DNA from: JAVBLY01 sp031553035
GTDB taxonomy: Bacteria > Bacillota > Clostridia > Peptostreptococcales > Anaerovoracaceae
NCBI GenBank assembly: GCA_031553035.1
Contig: JAVBLY010000005.1
Span: 1-64,000, forward strand
DNA: 64,000 nt
Reading direction: 5' to 3'
The position numbers and the translations under genes were made by a program. Under the pieces are notes generated by a model. It saw nothing but the letters and a program-made list of their open reading frames with translations. It had not been told where the DNA came from and did not search any database. Shown here in pieces: positions 36,533 through 45,481 of the stretch (position 1 is the stretch's first letter; each line of letters opens with the position of its first letter).

Positions 36533-38509
36533 TTACTTCTTTTTCCATCGGGCGTAGATTGTATGATTCTTGCTGATTTTGACTTTCGATTTGCTGGTGA
36601 TTTTTTTACCGCCGGATTTTGCTGTGTACCATCCTTTGAAAACATATCCGGTTCGTGATGGCTTTGCCAGTGTGCCATATCGTTTACCTTTAGTTACGGC
36701 TTTTGCATAGTAGGAAATGCGTCCGCCGTTGGCATTGTATTTGACCACTTTTCTCTTTGTCCAGTTAGCATAAAGTGTTCGGCCCTTTGTTTCTTTCCAT
36801 ATCTTAGTCTTTGAATAGGGAGTTCCACCGCTTCTCTTGGACTTCCAGCCCAGAAAATTATAACCTGTTCTTTTTGGTGTAGGCAGCGATTCCATAGATT
36901 TGTCGTAAGTAATCTTCTTTGACTTGGTCTTGATCGATTTGCCGCCATTGACGCTGAATTTGACAGTATAGCTCTTGGGTGCCCATCTGGCATATAGAGT
37001 GAGAGGGGATTTAACAATAGTCGATGAGGTAACTTTTGTTCCTCCGCTACTTGCTGTGTACCATCCGGAAAATGTATATCCGGTTCTTGTTGGGATGGGC
37101 AAGTTTTTGAGTGTATTGTTATAGAAATAGGGTTTTGTTGTTACCACTCCTCTGTCATTAAGTGTAATTGTAGTTTTACTATTTAGCATGATATCTCTCA
37201 TACCTAATGCATTTATTAAGCCGAAACCATATGTTGTGTCCTTACCTGCTACACCTTTATCGGTTGAAGTTTGTTGGATCAGGTTAAGAAAAATAGCACT
37301 ATCCATATCAGGAAATTCTCCTTTAAGACAGGCTGCAATGCCAGCAACTATAGGTGATGAAAATGATGTTCCGTCCATTGCCGCAGTACCCTGAGAATCA
37401 TATGGGTTCAGCACAGTTACATATTCACCCCAGGCGCTGACATCTACCGATGTATTTTTTGAAGAAAATGATGTAATATTTCCATCCCCGTTTGTAGCAC
37501 CTACTCCAATAACCCCAGGATAATTTGCCGGATAAGACAGTTGATTCTTTTCGGATCCGGTTTTGTTTCCATCATTTCCGTTAGCTGCAATAACAATACA
37601 ATCTTTATCCATAAGCTCCTTTAGTAATATATTTTCGGTGTCCCCTATTCGTCCATCTCCACCATAACTGCAATTCATAATATCCGGGGTATTTCCGTCC
37701 TTAAGAAGATATTCGTATGCATTGATCGTTTGCCATGAATATGCAAATATTTCATTACCTTCTTTGGTAAAAACATTAATGGATGTAATTTTTGCTTTAT
37801 CTGCAATGCCGGCGATGTTTTTATTATTGTTATATCCTGCGTTGATAACGCTGGTAACCATTGTGCCATGCCCTCCCAGGTCATTCCCCAAGGAAGATGC
37901 GACCACAGTTTTACAATTATTATCCCGGGAAACCAATATTTTTTCGGGGGCAGTCATATCCACATGTGAGTTTATGCCCGTATCAAGAACTGCTACATGT
38001 ACACCTTCGCCATGAAGGTCATTATTCCAAAGGGAATCGATGCCCATGGCCGGATAGGTTTTTAATGCTCCATCTTTATAAAAAGTGCTACTTCCATCGC
38101 TATACCTGATTAAACTTTGATAATGGGGATCGTTTGGCGGATAGACTGCATAAGAATATCTTCTATAGTTTGGCTCAACTGATGTAATTGCAGAGGCGCT
38201 TGCAAGTTCAAGAGCTTCCTTGGTAGTTTCGATAAGATAATATTTTTCGGACTCAGTTGATGGAGTTTCCTCGGCAACTTCGGTTTTGCTTACCTGATCT
38301 ATTTTGCTGTCTTTGATGCTTACGATAAACCCATCGAATTCAGAACCTTTCTCCGGGTTATCGGTTTTCTTTTCCAAAGATTCAACTTCAGTGGAGACAA
38401 CATCTGTCTCTGCATAGGAATAATCAGGCAGGCAGAATGAAAGTAATATGACCAATGTTATGCATAACAAAAAGCATATGGAACTTTTAGATTTTGTGAT
38501 GAAATTCAT
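36533..38509 (-). CDS. Secreted subtilisin-like serine protease (S8) with InlB B-repeats
   Basis: This 658-residue exported protease has a signal peptide at about 1-33 (cleavage near SYA-ETD) and a propeptide/inhibitor-like region at about 35-120. The S8 catalytic domain has Asp176 (VLDTGI), His214 (GHGTMV), oxyanion Asn310 and Ser382 (GTSFSSP). Three C-terminal InlB B-type (Listeria-Bacteroides) repeats follow, each with TGYxFxGW and a terminal YARW or YANW. The repeats suggest binding to host or cell-surface material. There is no sortase motif, so it is probably secreted or held through the repeats. The flanking gene order gives no clue to its target. Confidence 0.92.
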   Translation of the reverse strand: MNFITKSKSSICFLLCITLVILLSFCLPDYSYAETDVVSTEVESLEKKTDNPEKGSEFDGFIVSIKDSKIDQVSKTEVAEETPSTESEKYYLIETTKEALELASASAITSVEPNYRRYSYAVYPPNDPHYQSLIRYSDGSSTFYKDGALKTYPAMGIDSLWNNDLHGEGVHVAVLDTGINSHVDMTAPEKILVSRDNNCKTVVASSLGNDLGGHGTMVTSVINAGYNNNKNIAGIADKAKITSINVFTKEGNEIFAYSWQTINAYEYLLKDGNTPDIMNCSYGGDGRIGDTENILLKELMDKDCIVIAANGNDGNKTGSEKNQLSYPANYPGVIGVGATNGDGNITSFSSKNTSVDVSAWGEYVTVLNPYDSQGTAAMDGTSFSSPIVAGIAACLKGEFPDMDSAIFLNLIQQTSTDKGVAGKDTTYGFGLINALGMRDIMLNSKTTITLNDRGVVTTKPYFYNNTLKNLPIPTRTGYTFSGWYTASSGGTKVTSSTIVKSPLTLYARWAPKSYTVKFSVNGGKSIKTKSKKITYDKSMESLPTPKRTGYNFLGWKSKRSGGTPYSKTKIWKETKGRTLYANWTKRKVVKYNANGGRISYYAKAVTKGKRYGTLAKPSRTGYVFKGWYTAKSGGKKITSKSKVKISKNHTIYARWKKK

Positions 38510-38603
38510 TAATTCCCCTTATTTCGCTAATATAATGGTGTTATTAAGTGCAATAGTTGATTTATACCCATATTCTGAGGAGTTTAAATGCTTTTATCAT
38601 GTA

Positions 38604-40394
38604 TTAATTCCCCACAGTGGTACTGTCGCTTGTGTACATGTTATAGAGTCTTGAATATAGCCCGCGCTCTGCCATAAGTTCTTCATGGCTGCCCGATTCC
38701 TCTATCCCATCTTCTGTGAGAACCAGGATCTTGGTAGCATTCCTGATGGTGGTGAGCCTGTGGGCTATTGTCAGGGTGGTCCTTCCGCTAGTCAGTTTTG
38801 TAAGTGATTCCTGGACTATCCGTTCACTTTCATTGTCCAGTGCGGACGTAGCTTCGTCGAGAATCAATATTGGAGGATTTTTGAGAAAAACTCTGGCGAT
38901 ACTGATCCTCTGCTTTTGACCTCCGGATAACTTGACGCCTCGTTCACCAACATAGGTATCGTATCCTTCGGGCAGTTCCGTTATGAAGTCATCGGCTCCT
39001 GCCATAGAAGCTGCCTTCTGAATTTCCTCATGAGTAGCTCCCGGTTTTCCGTATTCGATGTTGTCATATACCGTTCCCGAGAATAGATATACATCCTGCT
39101 GGACCATGCCGATCTGGGATCTCAGGCTGTTGGTGGTCACCGTTCTTATGTCGATACCGTCAATGAAAATCGATCCGCCGGTCACATCGTAGAATCTTGG
39201 AATGAGGTTGCACAGAGTAGTTTTCCCTGCGCCGGATGGACCTACCAGGGCTATGTTTTCTCCCTTTTTGATTTTAAGATCGATGTTCGAAAGGACGTTT
39301 TCATCATCATCCATATAATGGAAACTGACATTATCAAATCTGATGTTACCGTCAATATCCGGCATAGGCTCAGCGTCTTCCGCATCTTTGATTTCCACAT
39401 CTTCGTCCATTACTTCAATAAATCTCTCGATACCGGTGATCCCCCGCTGGAACTGCTCTGTGAATTCCACGATCCTTCTGACTGTGGCCAGGAGCATTGT
39501 CACATATAGAAGATATGCGATGTAATCGCCTATGGTTATAAGTCCGTTAATGAGAAAAACAGCACCGGCGACAACTACGACTATATACATAAGCCCGTCG
39601 AAGAAACGGACAGTACTTTGAAATCCTGCCATATATTTGTATGCTTCCCGTTTTATATCAAGGAAACCGTCATTTCCTTTTTTGAATTTTTCTTCTTCGA
39701 TGTTTTCATTAGCGAAGGATTTGACCACACGGACCCCGAGAAGGCTGTCTTCAACCTGAGCATTTATTTCGCCAAGCTGATTTCTTGACTTCTTGAAGGC
39801 TGTACGCATTTTCTTGCTGAATGTCATTGAACATAGAATCATAATAGGGATCATTGCGAAGATTATCAGTGTAAGCCATAGGTTTACAGAACTCAGGATG
39901 CAAAATGAGACGATGATCTTAACTGCGGCTATATAATATTCTTCAGGGCAATGATGGGCAAATTCGGTTACGTCGAAGAGGTCGCTGGTGATCCTGGCCA
40001 TGAGCTGACCTACCTTGGTGTTATTGTAGAAAGTATAGGAAAGATCCTGCAGGTGTTCGAACAGATCTCTTCTCATGTCAGTTTCTATCTTTGCCCCCAT
40101 CACATGACCGACATTAGACATATAGTAATTTGCTATAACGTCAACGATTCTCAGAGCAAGGTAGATAAGACCTATGGTAAGTACCAGACGAACAGTCAAA
40201 TCATTCAGATCGGTAGTTGCTGTATCAGTAATAAACCTGACTATGATGGGGAGTACCAGGTCGCATAGAGTAGTAAGTGTGGCACAGAAAAGATCCAGTA
40301 TGAGTATATGTCTGTATGGTTTGAAATAGGGAATAAACCTCTTAATCAGATAAGAGGTTTTGTGTGTGTTGATTTTATTTTTTTCTTTGGCCAT
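38604..40394 (-). CDS. ABC exporter with fused membrane and ATPase domains (multidrug/lipid type)
   Basis: This 596-residue half-transporter is expected to act as a homodimer. Six membrane helices (about 25-320) precede an ATPase domain with Walker A GPSGAGKTT, Q-loop MVQQDVYLFSGTVYDNI, signature LSGGQKQR, Walker B ILILDEATSALD and switch AHRLTTI. It resembles MsbA/LmrA-like drug and lipid exporters. It ends near the subtilase upstream region and starts 6 bp after the putative channel-like gene, so the two form an operon. Confidence 0.92.
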   Translation of the reverse strand: MAKEKNKINTHKTSYLIKRFIPYFKPYRHILILDLFCATLTTLCDLVLPIIVRFITDTATTDLNDLTVRLVLTIGLIYLALRIVDVIANYYMSNVGHVMGAKIETDMRRDLFEHLQDLSYTFYNNTKVGQLMARITSDLFDVTEFAHHCPEEYYIAAVKIIVSFCILSSVNLWLTLIIFAMIPIMILCSMTFSKKMRTAFKKSRNQLGEINAQVEDSLLGVRVVKSFANENIEEEKFKKGNDGFLDIKREAYKYMAGFQSTVRFFDGLMYIVVVVAGAVFLINGLITIGDYIAYLLYVTMLLATVRRIVEFTEQFQRGITGIERFIEVMDEDVEIKDAEDAEPMPDIDGNIRFDNVSFHYMDDDENVLSNIDLKIKKGENIALVGPSGAGKTTLCNLIPRFYDVTGGSIFIDGIDIRTVTTNSLRSQIGMVQQDVYLFSGTVYDNIEYGKPGATHEEIQKAASMAGADDFITELPEGYDTYVGERGVKLSGGQKQRISIARVFLKNPPILILDEATSALDNESERIVQESLTKLTSGRTTLTIAHRLTTIRNATKILVLTEDGIEESGSHEELMAERGLYSRLYNMYTSDSTTVGN

Positions 40395-40400
40395 TTCTCT

Positions 40401-41507
40401 TTATCCCCAGTAAGCTATGACGGGAAGCAGTATTTCTCCAAGCAGCATGAATGCAAGAATTATATAGAAGAGGAATCTCCCGTAATATTGTGAATAATCA
40501 TTGTCTTGGAGCTTTCTGACCCGGTTGATACTGATTATGGCAATTGTAGCTGCGATGATCATGATGGCCCCCCATATGTTGCCGAATTCGACCAGTCCGG
40601 CGGTTTCAGCATCCGGCAGCAGATTAGTTCCCACTATGATATTACCTACGGCTCCGAATAAGGCACCGGGGATCATGCCAAGTGGGTCTACATGATGGTA
40701 CGTACAGATGTAAAGCGATATCATGATCCATACCAATGTTGCGTATAGGGCGATGAAACATTTTAAGTAGAGACCGAAATCCGATCTTTTGATCTCCATT
40801 GCAGTAACCACTTCCGATGTCATTTCTTTATCTTTGACTGTAGGGTTGCCATGAGTGCTGTTGTATTCATATGTGACATCACCTACAGCAAAACGCTTAA
40901 GATCAAATCCTGTAATTGTGAGGTTTTCGTTTATTCCACTGTTTTTCTGGTCCGAGACGTAACGAACCTCCTGTATCGGATCATCAGACTCAACATAGAA
41001 CCTGAGCTGATGAGTCCCCAGCGGGAACCTTTTAACATCAAAATTCTTGGAAACGGTGACATCCATTGATACCAGCTGGTAATTCGTATCACCGTTATGC
41101 ATGTCTTCCATCATTTCCTTGCTATTGACCGAACCTTTATAGATGCGGAAATTATTGGCAGGATCCAGATCAGGGTCGCCTTTCCAGTCAAACCAGACCA
41201 AGATCTCAACTCGGTATTCCGAATTTTTCATGTCGATCCTGCGAATGTTCTCAACGTAAGTTCCCACTTTTACCTTTTGGGCATGTTTTGAGAGTTTTTT
41301 TGCTTTTTGTGCCTGCTCTGGTGTATCAGTAAGATCTTTAACCCAGCGATAATTCTGATCAGCGCTTTCGATGATCAATACAGAACAGAAATATGTCAGA
41401 ACTAGAGTAAATATTACTGCAAAGCTTCCAACCATGCGAAAAATTCGTTTCTTTTGTTCAGCGTTTAAATCTTTAAAATAGATGCGCTTTCTATCTGGCA
41501 TATCCAC
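40401..41507 (-). CDS. Membrane protein with pentameric-channel-like layout
   Basis: The protein has 368 residues. An uncleaved N-terminal helix (26-46) is followed by a soluble beta-rich domain (47-243) that includes RFPLGTHQLRFYVES, then four helices (about 246-270, 275-297, 307-330, 343-366). This layout, a beta-sandwich followed by four helices with a proline in the helix 2-3 loop (NLLPDAE), resembles prokaryotic pentameric ligand-gated channels. The extra first helix is atypical, and the signature disulphide is absent, as in bacterial members. It is an operon partner of the ABC exporter. The fold assignment is an inference; channel activity is unproven. Confidence 0.5.
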   Translation of the reverse strand: MDMPDRKRIYFKDLNAEQKKRIFRMVGSFAVIFTLVLTYFCSVLIIESADQNYRWVKDLTDTPEQAQKAKKLSKHAQKVKVGTYVENIRRIDMKNSEYRVEILVWFDWKGDPDLDPANNFRIYKGSVNSKEMMEDMHNGDTNYQLVSMDVTVSKNFDVKRFPLGTHQLRFYVESDDPIQEVRYVSDQKNSGINENLTITGFDLKRFAVGDVTYEYNSTHGNPTVKDKEMTSEVVTAMEIKRSDFGLYLKCFIALYATLVWIMISLYICTYHHVDPLGMIPGALFGAVGNIIVGTNLLPDAETAGLVEFGNIWGAIMIIAATIAIISINRVRKLQDNDYSQYYGRFLFYIILAFMLLGEILLPVIAYWG

Positions 41508-41587
41508 CTCAAATAAATAATAAATACAATAAACCGTACATCTGTAATTTTATATCATCAGACAAAAAGAATCAACAGAATATAAAA

Positions 41588-41615
41588 AATGCTCTGGCGA
41601 ATTTTTGCCAAAGCA
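41588..41615 (-). terminator. Probable terminator after ferritin
   Basis: GCTCTGGC and GCCAAAGC form an 8-bp stem with one mismatch around a T-rich loop. The minus strand continues as ATTTTTT after the stem, 25 bp past the ferritin stop. The plus strand also has a T run, so it may work both ways. Confidence 0.65.
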
Positions 41616-41639
41616 CTTTTTTTACTTAAATATCAATAA

Positions 41640-42155
41640 CTAGTCGAGAACAAGACTTGGGGGAGCATATGTTCTTGCACTGTATTCCTGATTCAGCTCA
41701 TATAGTCCCTTCGGGTCAGATCCGAATAATTTATATTTTGTTATCATATCTTCAGCATTTTTTTCTTCTTCTCCCTGCTCCTTGATGAACCAGTTCAAGA
41801 ACTCCTTGGATCTGTAATCATTTACCTTGTCCGCTGCAGCATAGATAGCGTTAATGAGAGCAGTTACGGTCTGTTCATGTTTCAGCTGCACATCCAGCGG
41901 GTCTGCAAAGGTTTTGAATTTTTCATCCGGAGCATCGATGGGAAGCAAGGTGATCTTTTCACTGTTATTCAGCATATACGTTCTGAATAACAGGGCATGG
42001 TCCATTTCCTCCTGAGCCTGTACATAGAAGTAATTGTCATATCCGTCAAGTCCGGCATCGCTGTAGAAGTTTGCCATATCCAGATATAGATACGCCGAAT
42101 ACATTTCCTTCATTATCTGTTCGTTTATAAGTTTTGCTACTTTTTTGTCTAACAT
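41640..42155 (-). CDS. ftnA: Ferritin
   Basis: This 171-residue bacterial ferritin stores iron as a mineral core in a 24-mer. Ferroxidase-centre residues are visible in the helix segments with E17, E50 (QEEMDHAL), and later ELKHEQ and NWFIKEQGEEEKNAED. The length and the absence of a heme-coordinating methionine fit the FtnA class and not bacterioferritin. AAAGGAGG lies just before the ATG. It stands alone with its own terminator. Confidence 0.95.
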   Translation of the reverse strand: MLDKKVAKLINEQIMKEMYSAYLYLDMANFYSDAGLDGYDNYFYVQAQEEMDHALLFRTYMLNNSEKITLLPIDAPDEKFKTFADPLDVQLKHEQTVTALINAIYAAADKVNDYRSKEFLNWFIKEQGEEEKNAEDMITKYKLFGSDPKGLYELNQEYSARTYAPPSLVLD

Positions 42156-42311
42156 TTCCTTCCTCCTTTGTGATGATTCTCTTTAATTATGACTTGCCTG
42201 CTATGATTTATATTGTAACACTATATTCGGTCGATTGCTAAAAAAGAAGAAAATAATTTATGATATGATATAATGTACCGATTAGAATATCATCATGTAT
42301 AGGAGGACAAA

Positions 42312-43028
42312 ATGTCGAAATTTATTATATCAGATAAATTCTGGGAAATATTCCCCGAGGCAGAAATATCAGTGATCCTTGCGAAAGGTATGGACAGCAG
42401 CGAAAGCGGTGTCGCGGCCAGCCGAAGTGATATAGACAGTGAGCTCAAGGAGTCTAATACAAACGCAAAGAAGTTTTTGACCGAAGATGTATTCAGCGAG
42501 AATAAAGTGATCTCAGTCTGGCGTGAAGCATTCCAGAAATTTAAAACAAAAAAGGGAGCAAGATGCTCAATAGAGGCTCTTCTCAAGCGAGTCGATAAGG
42601 GTAATGAGATCGGCCCCATTATTCCTTTGGTCGATGTATATAACACGGTATCTCTTAATTTCGGCATCCCCTGTGGTGGCGAAGACATTGATTCACTAGA
42701 AGGAGATATGTTATTGACTATTGCAGACGGCGGTGAGGCCTTTTTCCCGTTGGGTGCGGAGAAAGAAGACCATGCTCTGGCGGGAGAAGTCATTTACAAG
42801 GATGATGAAGGTGCTGTCGTAAGATGCTGGAATTGGCGTGAAGGGGAGCGGACTATGCTCACCGAAGATACCAAAGATGCTTTTCTGATTATCGAGTCGG
42901 CGGATCCGGGAAGGCACGATGATTTTGTGGCTGCGACGGAAGCACTGGATGCAAAGGTCAGAAAATATTTTGGATGCGACACGGAAATGAATTTTTTGAA
43001 TATAGATAACAGGGAAATCGAATTGTAA
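42312..43028 (+). CDS. B3/B4 tRNA-binding domain protein
   Basis: This 238-residue free-standing protein is of the B3/B4 family (COG3382), related to the B3/4 editing domain of phenylalanyl-tRNA synthetase beta. The segments IPLVDVYNTVSLNFGIPCGGEDID and GDMLLTIADGGEAFFPLG are family hallmarks. Members may act in aminoacyl-tRNA proofreading, but the substrate here is unknown. AGGAGG lies 7 nt before the ATG. Confidence 0.88.
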   Translation: MSKFIISDKFWEIFPEAEISVILAKGMDSSESGVAASRSDIDSELKESNTNAKKFLTEDVFSENKVISVWREAFQKFKTKKGARCSIEALLKRVDKGNEIGPIIPLVDVYNTVSLNFGIPCGGEDIDSLEGDMLLTIADGGEAFFPLGAEKEDHALAGEVIYKDDEGAVVRCWNWREGERTMLTEDTKDAFLIIESADPGRHDDFVAATEALDAKVRKYFGCDTEMNFLNIDNREIEL

Positions 43029-43159
43029 AAGACTTTATAATGAGTCCATCAGGATTTGTCGTGACCATAGTATAAATTTATTATTATAAAATTTGGGTAT
43101 TTTGGGTATATAGGATATGAGCACTGAATGAAAGACGTTATCAAATAATAACTACTTTG

Positions 43160-43185
43160 ATAAATCCTGCTCAGGCAGGATTTAT
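43160..43185 (+). promoter_or_regulatory. Perfect hairpin in the 5' leader of the Rieske gene
   Basis: ATAAATCCTGC (43160-43170) pairs exactly with GCAGGATTTAT (43175-43185) around a TCAG loop. It is 20 bp before the ATG at 43205. No T run follows, so it is not a terminator; it may protect the transcript or mask a nearby GGAG. Confidence 0.45.
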
Positions 43186-43204
43186 GGAGTGAGAAAAGAG
43201 TATT

Positions 43205-43561
43205 ATGATGAAAACAAATAAAATTGGACCCATTGAGAATTATCCGGATAATACCATGACCGAAGTTGAAGTTGACGGTAAACACATCCTTGTCGTAAAT
43301 AACGGAAAAGAGATATTTCTCACAAATGCACGCTGTCCTCATCTTGGAGGGAAATTAGCAAAGGGAACTCTCGAAGGATCGGTGGTCACATGTCCTCTAC
43401 ACGGATCAAAGTTTGATGTTGAGACAGGAAAAGTGATACTGTGGACTCGTTACAGTGGGCTGGAACTAAAATTGGCCAAAGCCACCAGACATCCCCATGA
43501 CTTGCAGACATATAATACTAAGATTGAAGAGGGTATTCTCTATTTAGGTGATCCAAAATAA
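43205..43561 (+). CDS. Small Rieske [2Fe-2S] protein
   Basis: This 118-residue soluble Rieske ferredoxin has the cluster ligands in RCPHLGG (Cys44, His46) and TCPLHGS (Cys63, His66), the C-x-H...C-x2-H signature. It has no oxygenase or membrane domain, so it is likely an electron carrier for an unlinked reductase or oxygenase, perhaps in redox defence. A GNAT gene follows 17 bp downstream and could share the transcript. The start uses the first of two adjacent ATGs; the second is equally possible. Confidence 0.9.
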   Translation: MMKTNKIGPIENYPDNTMTEVEVDGKHILVVNNGKEIFLTNARCPHLGGKLAKGTLEGSVVTCPLHGSKFDVETGKVILWTRYSGLELKLAKATRHPHDLQTYNTKIEEGILYLGDPK

Positions 43562-43578
43562 GATCACGGGATTTATAC

Positions 43579-44178
43579 ATGATTATCCGAAATGAACAAA
43601 CAAACGACTACGAAGAAATATTGAGCCTTACTTATGAGGCATTCCAGCTATTGGACTACCCGGGCAGAAGACGTGTGGATGAGCATTACCTCATCTATTT
43701 GCTTTGTGGGTCGCCTTATGTGATTTCTGAACTTGGGTTTGTAGCGGAAATCGATGGTGAAATAGTGGGACATATTCTTTATACCCACAGCTATGTGATA
43801 AATAAGCATGGGACGAAAATTCCAACTATAACATTTGGTCCATTGTCGGTATTGCCAAAATACCACAGAAAAGGTATAGGCAGGGCATTAGTAATGCATA
43901 GCATGGATAAGGCCCGGGATATGGGTTTTGGCGCCGTGCTGATAGCCGGCGTTCCTGATTATTATCCGAAGCTGGGATTTGTTCGGGCTCGTGAATACGG
44001 AATCACACTGCCTGACGGGTCTTCGGAAGACTTTCTCATGGCATATGAGTTGGTCCCCGGATTCCTTTCCGGCGGAGGGACACTTCATTTCGACGCAAAT
44101 GATATATTTGAAAAGGCAGAAAATGATGAGGAAGGGTTTACGGACTTTAACGATGATTTTTTAAAAACGATTCGTTAG
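43579..44178 (+). CDS. GNAT family N-acetyltransferase (YhbS-like)
   Basis: This 199-residue acetyltransferase has the acetyl-CoA site YHRKGIGRALVMH, preceded by LSVLPK on beta4, and VLIAGVPDYYPKLGFVRA in the C-terminal half. The C-terminal tail beyond residue 170 is acidic (DEEGFTDFNDDF). It is likely co-transcribed with the small Rieske gene. Its last bases overlap the opposing membrane-protein gene by 4 bp. Confidence 0.9.
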   Translation: MIIRNEQTNDYEEILSLTYEAFQLLDYPGRRRVDEHYLIYLLCGSPYVISELGFVAEIDGEIVGHILYTHSYVINKHGTKIPTITFGPLSVLPKYHRKGIGRALVMHSMDKARDMGFGAVLIAGVPDYYPKLGFVRAREYGITLPDGSSEDFLMAYELVPGFLSGGGTLHFDANDIFEKAENDEEGFTDFNDDFLKTIR

Positions 44179-44690
44179 TTTCGATTGTCAGCCCAGTTTC
44201 TTCTGAACTTCTCAAGCACTGTTTCGGCATTTTTTCTGCCCTGGACAAAGCGCTCAAAGAACTCGTCAAAAGCGAGTACGATCAATATACTGTAATCGGT
44301 CGTTTGCAAAAAGTTTGCGAGATTCTCTCCTACCGAAATGTTACTGAAATTGATTATCTGCGAACCTATCAAAAGGATGGCATAAAACAGGTACAGCATT
44401 GCCTTGAAGGAAATATAGTTATCGATATACCACCTGACAAGGCGGTAATTTTTCTCCATGTCCTTCTCTCCCTTTATCTCTTCAACAAGTTTTGGGGATG
44501 CAAAATACCTGAGGATGAGTATATCCAGAGTCAGACCCAAAGCAACCATCCCAAGATTTGCGATATATGCATACAGCAGGGAGTATCTGGCCAGCCCGGT
44601 AACCAGAAAATATAGGATCGCTCCATATATTACATTTGTCGAAACTGCGTACGCCACATACTTGCCCAGTCGTTTTATTTTATTTGACAT
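44175..44690 (-). CDS. Hypothetical membrane protein
   Basis: The protein has 171 residues from the ATG at 44690, which follows GGGAG; an upstream in-frame start would add 20 polar residues without a binding site. Four hydrophobic segments are present, with a charged loop (EEIKGEKDMEKNYR) between the second and third. The C-terminus is basic. I cannot assign a family. It faces the GNAT gene convergently, and there is no other functional clue. Confidence 0.65.
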   Translation of the reverse strand: MSNKIKRLGKYVAYAVSTNVIYGAILYFLVTGLARYSLLYAYIANLGMVALGLTLDILILRYFASPKLVEEIKGEKDMEKNYRLVRWYIDNYISFKAMLYLFYAILLIGSQIINFSNISVGENLANFLQTTDYSILIVLAFDEFFERFVQGRKNAETVLEKFRRNWADNRN

Positions 44691-44854
44691 TTTATTTTCT
44701 CCCGTTGTTTTTGTAGAATCACCTTTAAAAAGACAGTGCCGACAATTCATTTATTTTTCGGTCATTATATCATGGTGGATTGGGCGGTTCAAATATGAAG
44801 GAAATAATGTGTGGTTAACTTGTGATAATGTCCCGTCAAGAATGACTTGAGAAA

Positions 44855-45197
44855 ATGCTTTCAGTTACAACACTATTCAATCTTGTTGGTATCTTTGGAA
44901 AAGAACCGTCCCGAAACATTAATTTTGAGACAGCCCTTATTTCAGCCTTTTGCGGCAACGGATATGATACTTCTGATAAAGAAAAAATGTTTCTACAAAA
45001 AATTGACCCAAAATTTGGTCCAAAATCAGGGTTATGCGAACTTTTTCACAGTTCAGTTAAGAAAAATGTACATCAATGCATAATAACAGACTCAAATCTC
45101 TGATTTGGAGACATGCTATAGGACACAACCCCGATTTTTGACCATAAAACGCCTCCAAAAGTTGCACTTTTACTAAGCGTCATTTTGAGACAGCCCC
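44855..45197 (+). mobile_element. Insertion-sequence remnant (copy B), longer than copy A at one end
   Basis: An 82-codon open frame starts at 44855 (MLSVTTLFNLVGIFGKEPSR...) and contains the same ALISAF, NGYDTSDKEKMFLQKID, GPKSGLCELFHSSVK block as copy A. It has no separate ribosome binding site evidence and no catalytic motif. The right end is a clean CATTTTGAGACAGCCCC, whose inverse is GGGGCTGTCTCAAAATG. A matching left inverted end is not visible here. The element directly abuts the tRNA-Leu-associated unit. Confidence 0.7.
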
Positions 45198-45203
45198 TTT
45201 TAA

Positions 45204-45394
45204 TGGTGCACGCGACGGACTTGGCATCTTTCGCAAACGAAATCTGCCGTTCTGCACTCGTGCGACGAGCTTGAACACCTCAGCGGCAAATGCTCCATGA
45301 GCATCTGCTTATCGCTTCGGTCCTGTCGGTTCAAGTACTTTCTTCTGTTCAACTAAAAAACACCTGTATACCTAAAGGTATACGGGTGTTTTAA
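45204..45394 (-). repeat. Single tRNA-Leu-associated structured unit
   Basis: This 191-bp unit has the same order as the tRNA-Ser units: terminator hairpin, GAAAGTACTTGAACC (14/15 complementary to the tRNA-Leu T-arm), unit-specific hairpin, GTTCAAG, a constant block (GCAGAACGGCAGAT) with a hairpin, then GTCCGTCGCGTGCACCA, a copy of the tRNA-Leu 3' end. The small stem in CTCGTCGCACGAG has counterpart CCTGTTGCACAGG in the serine units, with compensatory changes. No protein is encoded. Confidence 0.8.
45355..45390 (-). terminator. Intrinsic terminator after tRNA-Leu(CAG)
   Basis: AACACCTGTATACC (45359-45372) pairs with GGTATACGGGTGTT (45377-45390) through 14 pairs including one G-T. The minus strand continues into six T (plus-strand A at 45355-45360). 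It starts 4 bp after the tRNA CCA. Confidence 0.85.
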
Positions 45395-45481
45395 TGGTGC
45401 ACGCGAAAGGACTTGAACCTTCATGAAGTTGCCTTCACACGGACCTGAACCGTGCGCGTCTGCCAATTCCGCCACGCGTGC
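45395..45481 (-). tRNA. tRNA-Leu (anticodon CAG)
   Basis: On the minus strand the acceptor GCACGCG pairs with CGCGTGC, followed by A and an encoded CCA. The D-arm has GGCGGAATTGGCAGACGCG, and the anticodon stem CACGG/CCGTG holds the loop TTCAGGT, giving CAG at plus 45445-45447 (read ctg). A long class II variable arm and the T-arm with GGTTCAAGTCC complete it. The class II arm and CAG anticodon identify leucine. Confidence 0.96.

Noticed and set aside
44855..45103. Intact transposase gene
   Set aside because: The 82-codon frame has no DDE or tyrosine recombinase motif and is only a fragment shared with the deletion derivative at 36186.
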